From assembly GCA_022577435.1 (NCBI GenBank), contig JAKOON010000028.1:744001-808000 (forward strand): DNA of 64,000 nt, written 5' to 3'. Below the pieces are notes generated by a model. The model searched no databases. It saw nothing but the letters and a program-made list of their open reading frames with translations, and was not told where the DNA came from. The stretch is from Embiotoca jacksoni (taxonomy: Eukaryota; Chordata; Actinopteri; Embiotocidae). The position numbers were made by a program, and so were the translations under genes. Within the stretch, counting starts at the first letter, position 1, and every line of letters starts with the position of its first letter. Shown one piece after another: positions 57,531-64,000 of this stretch.

Positions 57531-60500
57531 TAAAAAAAAAGAAAAAGGTTTCGAATTAAGAATCACAGAGAGCGAGCGGCGGCGCACTCGGAGGTGAGTC
57601 CAACTCGTGAAGAAAGACGGACGAACGGCTGCTGGCTGACGGACGGACGTCAGAGCTCTGCGGCCATCGCTGCAACAATGAAGCCTTTTTCTGTTCTGAT
57701 GGTTTTTACAGCAGCGGTGGCGCTAACGTGACCTCTGCATTCCCCAAACACTTTCACCCTCCCTCCCTTCCTGTTGTCTCTCTGTGCTGTTTGTGGTGTG
57801 TGTCTCTCAGCTCACACTTGTTCTGGTGACTCGGTTTCAAAAACACATTAGACCTCCCTGAATCGAACACATTACATTTGATTTTGCGTTCACGTTTTGA
57901 TTGTTCCCGATTTGTCAGTGTTGTTTAAAGATATATAGTCGGTCACGTTGCTTTAATATTTGGCAACTATAATACATTAAGCAGTCTAAAGATTTGATTT
58001 ATTCAAAAAAACAAAACAAAAAAAAAACCGTTTGGACGCTCTGTAAAATGTCAATAAAAAAACAAAGGGATAACATTTCACTTTCAAAACTCCATTAACT
58101 TGTCTCCTCAGTTCCCAGGCGTTTACAGAGTGTTGTTTAAAGAAGAGGTGATGCAACATGGTGGTAAACATGATCCTGTCCCAGCTTTTTTGAGACATGT
58201 TGCTGCCATCAAATTCAAAATAAGCTTTTTTTTCTTTTTTAAAACAATAACATTTCTCAGTTTCAACATTTGATGTTGTCTTTGGTCTATTTTTAATTAA
58301 ATATGGATTTACAGGATTTGCAAATCATCACATTCTGTTTTTATTTCCATTTTATGCAGTGTCCCAACATTTTTGGAAACTTTTTTGTGTCTATACAGGG
58401 TTAAATTCATATGCTTTGTCTGGTTTAATTTTCTTAAGAAAGATTCAGTAGATGTTTCAGACTGTTAATCATGTTCTGATCAATACGATAACTCCCAATC
58501 AAATTTATCGTGTAGATGTTTAATAACACTTCACATATTCCAGAAAGGAACACAAGAACATCCCAGAAACTAAGAGTAGTGATGTCTCACTGTGGAATCT
58601 TCAGGAAAATATAAGAGCTTTTAAAAAGGGAAAGTCAATCAGCTCCCTCCACTGTTACTGTAACATTATGTTCTTCTTCCACCAGGGGGCAGTGTAAGTT
58701 CTCCTGAACAACACAGGCCTTTAACAAGAGGAATTCAACGGTCTCCTTAAGGAACCTGATCAGATCAATATGCTGCTTCCTCATTAGTTAGTCAGGGGGC
58801 GGACCTGAATCACTTTCTGATGACAAAACATAATTAGTCAAAAAAAAAATCCTCCAACAGACACAAAGGAGGGAAGGAAGGAAGTTCAGAGATGTGACAC
58901 CAGGAAACCGGAAACGGATCCAGGTTCTAAAAGTCATGTGACTTAAATCAATCATAACTACGTAGAGTGTAAAAACTCAACACCACATCTTATTTATCAT
59001 CTTACTCATCCCTTAAGTCTGTTCCTGCAGCGGCTTCTCTCTAGTCATCAAAACTGTGTCTGAATATTCATTTAAATAGAATAATTTTGTTTTTTTAAAT
59101 GGGTTATTTACCTTCTCTCCGTCTCTGGAGTCGATGTGGCGCTTCTGAGTCCCAGAGATTCCTTTAGGAGAAAAGGAGATTTTCTAAAAAAAAATTGCGA
59201 TGTAATTTATAGATTTGTAAATTAATTTCTTGCATCAAAATTGCAGGAATTAGCAAAATGTGATTTTGTTTTTATTACCACCTCCCTGCTAAAGAGTTAT
59301 CTGTGCTGACTACCTGTGATAATAATCCTGCTGCACATCACCGAAATATTTGACTCGGAATGCGTTTTTTCTTTGTTTTGGGGCTCAAAGTGATAAAAAG
59401 TGTCTAAAAGTGACACATCTTTCTAGAACAGTCTGTGACTAATATAGAACACGAAGGCTTCATCTGCTGTCAAAATAAGAGCTTTACATGCTTTTTAAAT
59501 CACATCCATTCAACACTAAAACAAAGTTCAGTCTCTTACAGCTGGAAGTGTGGAGAAAACTCATTTAACATATTCCTCATTCCCATCATAAGACCACATT
59601 TCCCACAAACCCCGTCACTTCCTGTCGTCACAGCTAGCTAGCAGCAGTTTGTTTTGATGGTGAGTGGAGAGGGGGCGGAGCCTCGGTGGTTGGAAACAAA
59701 CACTTAGTTTTGGTTATAAAGTTAGTTTTATTTTGAAAGGAGACTTTATGCTGTAAGACTTTCAGCAGAGCTTCTGTTGACGACAGTTTTTGAGTCAAAA
59801 TTGCAGGAACTTGGCCAAATTACAAATCTGCTTGCTTTGCAATTCAAAGATCACAATTTCCTGGAGGGACTGTAATTTAACGGTAACCGAACCCCACGCC
59901 TCCTCTTGGTCATATTTCAAAACAGTGAAGGGAAATCTGAAGGCTGTGTCTCTGTCACACATTCCTCCTTGGTACGTTTCTTTCACTCTGAATAATCTGA
60001 ATAACTTCTCTTATCGGCTGACGCAGAGAAGAGGAAGAGGAAGCTCACGCGCTCACCTGGATCTGAGAGCGGAGCTGCACTGACGTGGTCATCAAGTCAA
60101 CTTTTCCCTGAAACGCACAGGAAGTTGGAGGAGTCAATTACAGGGTTGTAAAAACAGTCATAACCTCAAGTGACTGCGGCTCTCGCTGTGGAAACGACAG
60201 CAGCCAGTGGGGGTTTGTTTGAATTTCAGGAGTTCACTTTGAGGGAACATGTTCCAGTTTATTCATTCTGAAAATGATATTCATTTGCAGCATCAGTAAA
60301 TGTTTCACACCCGGTGCTGCAGATTAAAGACTAACTGAGAGGAGTTCAGACATTTAATACAACATGCAGTGAAGTTTAAAAAACGGTTTGACATGCCAGG
60401 AAATAAAAAATAAAAACCACTCTTGTGTGGCCGAAACTGCTCGCCTGCACAAACTCTAATATAAAGTGTTCATTTTTGGACACGGCTTCATCATCTCCTC

Positions 60501-60725
60501 ATCTACCTCAACAAAGCTGGTAAAGACACCTCTCTTTATGGGAAACTGTTCCTTTAAAGCTGCGGGGAAATAACTGCTGACGAGACGAAGACTCACCATC
60601 TCCGCGTCCTGCACTACTCTGCGTCTCCGCAGCTCCTCCATCCTGTCGTACACGTCGCTGAGGGAGGTGCCGTAATACTGCGAGTACTCCTGAGCCAGTC
60701 CGTCCAGGTTCCCCACCGAGCCATC
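49891..60725 (-). CDS. sash1: sash1-like SLY/SH3/SAM scaffold protein, 5' end missing
   Basis: SASH1 is a cytoplasmic scaffold that links TLR4/TRAF6 and actin/adhesion signalling. Seventeen coding exons in the window: 60597-60725; 60057-60107; 59112-59161; 57300-57340; 56980-57066; 56750-56862; 56339-56440; 54963-55098; 54212-54594; 53856-53930; 53629-53775; 53417-53549; 53170-53339; 52868-53074; 52439-52589; 51537-51668; 49891-50636. All phases agree (950 residues). Order: short coiled coil (GSVGNLDGLAQEYSQYYGTS), ITMSDEERIQLMMMVKEN, SLY region (RRLHKLVNSTRKVKKKLIRI), GPFCGRALVHTDFTPSPYDT, SH3 domain, SAM domain ([20 protein letters not shown]), PRDSGCYESSENLENG. After that human SASH1 has a long Pro-rich part and a second SAM; here one 248-codon exon of low similarity ends the gene. 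The first exon is probably beyond base 64000. Confidence 0.9.
50230..50415 (-). repeat. sash1: Internal duplication in the sash1 last exon
   Basis: Two copies of roughly 100 bp encode SSLTVLHQDQERNPALPADR and SSLTVLHLDQERNPAPPTDQ, each followed by TSI. Confidence 0.85.
52590..52788. repeat. GGAGGAGAGGACGGA minisatellite at the sash1 SAM-exon acceptor
   Basis: About 200 bp of purine-rich units of roughly 10-15 bp (GGAGGAGAGGATGG, AGGAGAAGACGG, GGATGAGAGGACGG). It abuts the acceptor at 52590-52591, so on the coding strand it is an unusually long pyrimidine tract. It makes long spurious Pro/Ser and Arg/Glu frames. Confidence 0.9.
55155..55520 (+). mobile_element. Tc1-like transposon remnant, internally deleted (copy A)
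   Basis: Contains GGGCTCAGGAACACT, CACAAATGCAGGTTAAAACT, GGAAATCATGGACG and AGAGGGACCATCCAGCTTATT, words of a common fish Tc1-like transposase. It then jumps to the element's 3' end (CCATCAAATTCAAAATGAGC, AAATCATCACATTG, TTTTTATTT). It is non-coding with several breaks, in a sash1 intron. Confidence 0.75.
56188..56240. repeat. (GA)n microsatellite
   Basis: About 25 GA units with two GTGA interruptions, in a sash1 intron. Confidence 0.97.
57412..57437 (-). CDS. sash1: Possible alternative first coding exon of sash1
   Basis: ATG at 57437 opens MKKITLDS and ends with AG before a GTAGCC donor. Its phase-2 end joins the exon at 57340 exactly as the regular upstream exon (59112-59161) does. This would give a shorter isoform without the first three exons seen here. 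The sequence support is only the ATG, donor and matching phase, so it may be chance. Confidence 0.35.
57497..57531. repeat. (AAT)n microsatellite
   Basis: About eleven AAT units followed by an A-run. Confidence 0.97.
58026..58384 (+). mobile_element. Tc1-like non-autonomous element with both terminal repeats (copy B)
   Basis: Left end CGTTTGGACGCTCTGTAAAATG and right end, as reverse complement, AATGTTGGGACACTGCATAAAATG form inverted repeats of about 35 bp. The interior is only the last part of the family's transposase region (CAGTTCCCAGGCGTTTACAG, TGATGCAACATGGTGGTAAA). It is 0.36 kb and non-coding, a MITE-like deletion derivative in a sash1 intron. Confidence 0.8.
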
Positions 60726-63700
60726 CTGCAGGAGATAAGAGGGGCGGGGGATGGGGGGAGGGAGAGGGGGGTTCAAACGGTGAGGGCGCAGACCGGAGGA
60801 GGGGGACGACACTCGGCCAGTAAAACTCTGGCTGATAAGCCATTGTTTGAGACTTTCATAACCGTCAGCACACGCAGCCGGGAAGCTCGGAGATAAAGCA
60901 GCACACGCATCCAAGCCGTGAAACCGCCCCTGTCTTCGGCCGCTTATTGTCTTCCTGCCCGGCGACCCCATTCCAACCCCCCTCCAACCTCCTCAGGCCT
61001 GATCCTCCGACCCCGGGAGGCCCCGAGTGACGCAGCCCGCTCCGCTCTCGGTCATCGGGACTCGACCGGAGAGGCCGCGGGTTCCGTAAATCATCGGGAC
61101 GCGTCTTTGTCCTGGACGTCACCTCTTTTAGTTTCCTGCGATTGTAAAAACCTGAATCGGATGTTCTTTTCTTAACGTGTTGCAGAAAACTAAATTATAG
61201 AGTTTGCGCCAAGTTGAATGATCCAGAGGTCTTCGGTACACGACCCGGCACGTGGGGGGTTTGTTTCCTCTGCAGGACAATGACTCAGCATTTTACAACC
61301 CCCGTTTCCCCTCCCCAAAAAAGTTGGGACGCTGTGTGAAATGTAAATAAAAACGGAATGTGATATGCAAGGAACAACGGCAAAAATCTTCGAGCCCTCA
61401 AGCGGCACTGCATTAATGATTCTGTAGTGGAAATCGCTGCATGGGCTCAGGAACACTTCTGAAAACTACCGTCTGTGAACACAGTTCGTCGCTGCGTCCA
61501 CAAATGCAGGTTAAAACTCCACCATGCAAAAAGGAAACCAGATTTAAACATGATCCGGAAACACCGCTGCCTTCTCTGGGCCTGCGATCTTTTAAGATTT
61601 GAAAACAATTTGAAATAATTTCTGGAAACTATGGACACTGCCTCCTCCAGGCTAAAGAGGAGAGGGACCATCCAGCTTGTTATTGTGCGCTCGGTTAAAA
61701 AGCCAGCATCCATGATGGATTAGCGCACATGACACGGGTAGCTTGTACATCTGCGAAGGAACCGTTAATGCCGAATGATATTTTCGGTTTATGGAGCAAC
61801 ATATGCATCATGCGTCTCTTTCAGGGAAGGTCTGGTTTGTTTCAGCAAAACGATATCGAACCACATTCTGCACGTATTCCAACAGCTCGGCTCCTTGGTG
61901 GACCGGCCTCCTGCAGTCACCCACTGAAAACATTTGGAGCATCATGAGACAAAAAACACGACAAAGGAGACCTCGAACTGTTGAGCAGCTGAAATCCTAT
62001 ATCAGGCGAGAACGGGACATTTCACTTTCAAAACTCCAGCAGCTGGCAACGTGATTGTTAAACTTATTGCTTTGTTTGTTTGTTGGCTGTATAAAACTAT
62101 AAAAGCTACAGAAGTTCAGTGCACAAACAACAAAAAGCTTGTTTGCAGGACGGTCGGCCGTTCCACCCCGTTCTGTGCAAGTGAGTCATCGTCATCGTCA
62201 TCATCATCATCATGTTTCACTCACACAGAGCCCTTAAGCTATGCAAATGAGGCATCTGAAAACAGGAACAGAGAGACTGTGGGCTCCCTCTTCTCGTGTC
62301 CTGACAGACTGTGACTGGCTCGACTGTCCAGAGAAGAGGCCCATTCATTGGCTGAGCGACGTGCCCTCGGGTCGCGGCCACCTCGAAATCTGGCTGCTTT
62401 TCACGCCGTGCGGAGACGAGGCCGAGGCTGACAGAGGAGCCGACGGAGGGGCCGAGCCGCGGCCGCTCTCTCCTGCCTGCCATCAACGGGCCCATTGTAG
62501 CTTGGCCACATGATCCCGCGGCGGCAGCCCCGAGTGTCCAGTAGACACGCCGCGTGCATGCGTCCTCCTCACGCCGCCGCGCAAACGCACACTGACACGC
62601 TGACTAAACAAGCACAACTGGAAACGGGGACTATGCGAAGAGCAGCCCGAGATGGGAACCGCAGGGGAGAGTGGAGTCACGTTTCTCAGGCAAACGAAAG
62701 ACCACCACCATCCTAACCCAATCTTCTGAGAGTGGGGGGTGGGGGACGACTAATGAGGGTCTTTACAGGTCCTCGATCCCGTCACTTACACCTAGTGAGA
62801 CACTTACTGACCCTCTGTGAACCAGGTCAGGATGTGTGTCAGCAGATTTTCTGATCTGTCCTCCTCTGACTCACAGATGTTTGTCTTGAGTCAGTTTTTA
62901 CAGTCTGAGAGAGCGGAGGCCACTTTGAAGGATGTACAGGGAATTTGTCTTTAATACTAAAGATTCAGACGAAGTAGAAGTTCAGTCATCTCCAGTTTAA
63001 CTCAGAGTAGAGTTGTAAGAAACTGTTTCCCACTGAGAACTAAATCTTCTGAAATGCTTTACATCCCCAATTAATGTCCCCGTTACCATCCATAACACAT
63101 ATTGAACATCTGTCAATAAATCCGGCAGCTTCGGGTTAAATCAGACGTTTCAGTTCCAAACATCACTGACAACTTTCTACTGAATAAAAAGTACCCACAG
63201 ACGAACTACGAACAGCGCATAGAAAAGTTACCCCGGAAAGTTTTCTACGGAAAAGAACCGAATCCACAGAAAAGTGCCGGTTCTGACCACATTCGGTACC
63301 ACATTCCAGAACAAACCCAGAAAGCACAACTCACCACACGCTAAAGAGGCTCTGCAGCTCCGCTCCGATCTGAAAACTTCAGCTGAGAGAGCGGAGGACA
63401 ATACATCCTTAGGAGGAGGAGGAGGAGGAGGAGGGTTGTCCTGCTCGCATACATTACAGGGCCGTCTGGGTGGAGGGCGCTGTCACCACATGTGACGCGT
63501 GTGCTGCTGGGTGGGGCGCTCGGCTCGCTCCAGCCCACAAGGTCCAGCTGACTCAGAGAGTGAAGCTTCCACATCTCAGAGCTGCAGCGGGACGCGTCGG
63601 GATCCGTCTCCCTCTGATGACACGTGTAGAAAACCACACACCGACTCCGTGTTCCATGTTTCTTCTTCGTCGCTCCTCCTCACACAGAAGAAAGATGACT

Positions 63701-64000
63701 AAAAACATAAATAGCTCTTCACAGAGAAGCCTGCCAGCAGCAGCGCGAGATCCACACTTGTCCACACTCGTCTGACCACGGAGCTCCAGCAGATGGCAGC
63801 AGATAGTCACTTCAACAATAAAAAAAAAATCTCGGTGAGCTGCTGATGGAGGCTGAAGGCAGAAAGTGAATTAAACACTTTGGATTCAATATTTGGAGAA
63901 GAAGCAGCATCTTTTCCTGCAGATCTGATATCAATTTATTGTGTATTGGTACGTTTCGGGGCGCTGACCTCGTTTGCTTGCGGGCTGACATGCGGAGCAT
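60726..64000 (-). other. sash1: sash1 upstream intron, right window edge
   Basis: Sequence 5' (minus sense) of the first sash1 exon seen. Apart from Tc1-like copy C, a (GTCATC)n/(ATC)n run at about 62178-62212 and a (GGA)n run at 63412-63434, I recognise nothing. Several short GC-rich frames (for example 62217-62720) show no family similarity. The human-type first exon, ending before DGSLGN, was not found here. Confidence 0.6.
61310..62060 (+). mobile_element. Tc1-like transposon remnant with decayed transposase (copy C)
   Basis: Starts with a terminal-repeat-like AAAAGTTGGGACGCTGTGTG, lacks the DNA-binding part, and then follows the transposase C-terminal half through several frame changes and stops. 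The best preserved stretch, in the frame ending near 62052, reads ENIWSIMRQKTRQRRPRTVE and YIRRERDISLSKLQQL. No right terminal repeat was recognised after 62060. Inactive. Confidence 0.85.

Noticed and set aside
62217..62720. GC-rich open frames near 62.5 kb as the sash1 first exon
   Set aside because: No match to the acidic/Pro N-terminus and no donor leading to the DGSVGN exon in phase.

Overview
The window is vertebrate nuclear DNA, almost certainly from a teleost fish. It has GT-AG introns that are mostly short, dozens of long (CA)n/(TG)n microsatellites, a repeat ending in the GGCGC-ATATAAAT-ATTGAATTGAA motif common in ray-finned fish, fish-type Tc1-like DNA transposon remnants, a LINE 3' end, and six genes whose order recalls human chromosome 6q21. 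No prokaryotic, viral or CRISPR feature was seen.

Layout, left to right. (1) 1-~7,370, plus strand: 3' part of foxo3 (exon 1 tail, a 3.9-kb intron, final coding exon, long 3'UTR). (2) 8,142-27,322, minus strand: cfap54, a very large cilium central-apparatus gene. I placed 54 coding exons; all junction phases agree except for one apparent 1-bp frameshift. (3) 28,235-42,858, plus strand: ccdc162, 46 coding exons, 2,096 codons, no interruption. (4) 43,603-~47,270, minus strand: zbtb24, a BTB/AT-hook/8-zinc-finger regulator, with a frameshift in an 11-base homopolymer of the last exon. (5) 47,912-49,174, plus strand: ddo, peroxisomal D-aspartate oxidase, complete. (6) 49,891-60,725 and beyond the right edge, minus strand: a sash1-type SLY/SH3/SAM scaffold gene whose last exon lacks the second SAM domain expected in SASH1.

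Relations. foxo3/cfap54, ccdc162/zbtb24 and ddo/sash1 are convergent (tail-to-tail) pairs. cfap54/ccdc162 and zbtb24/ddo are divergent (head-to-head). The 0.9-kb cfap54-ccdc162 spacer carries two RFX X-box-like sites, which suggests shared control in ciliated or sperm cells. foxo3, zbtb24, ddo and sash1 have unrelated roles (insulin-responsive transcription, heterochromatin/immune regulation, D-amino acid breakdown, signalling scaffold).

The most unusual signals are structural: microsatellites and minisatellites that include or abut splice sites (a triplicated donor in cfap54, a donor-like array in ccdc162, a triplicated acceptor in zbtb24, a 200-nt pyrimidine minisatellite at a sash1 acceptor), two homopolymer frameshifts, three deleted copies of one Tc1-like family in sash1 introns, and a cluster of tRNA-like modules in alternating orientation inside a cfap54 intron. 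Gene names rest on remembered family sequence and synteny; exon edges were placed by eye from reading frame, phase and GT/AG signals.
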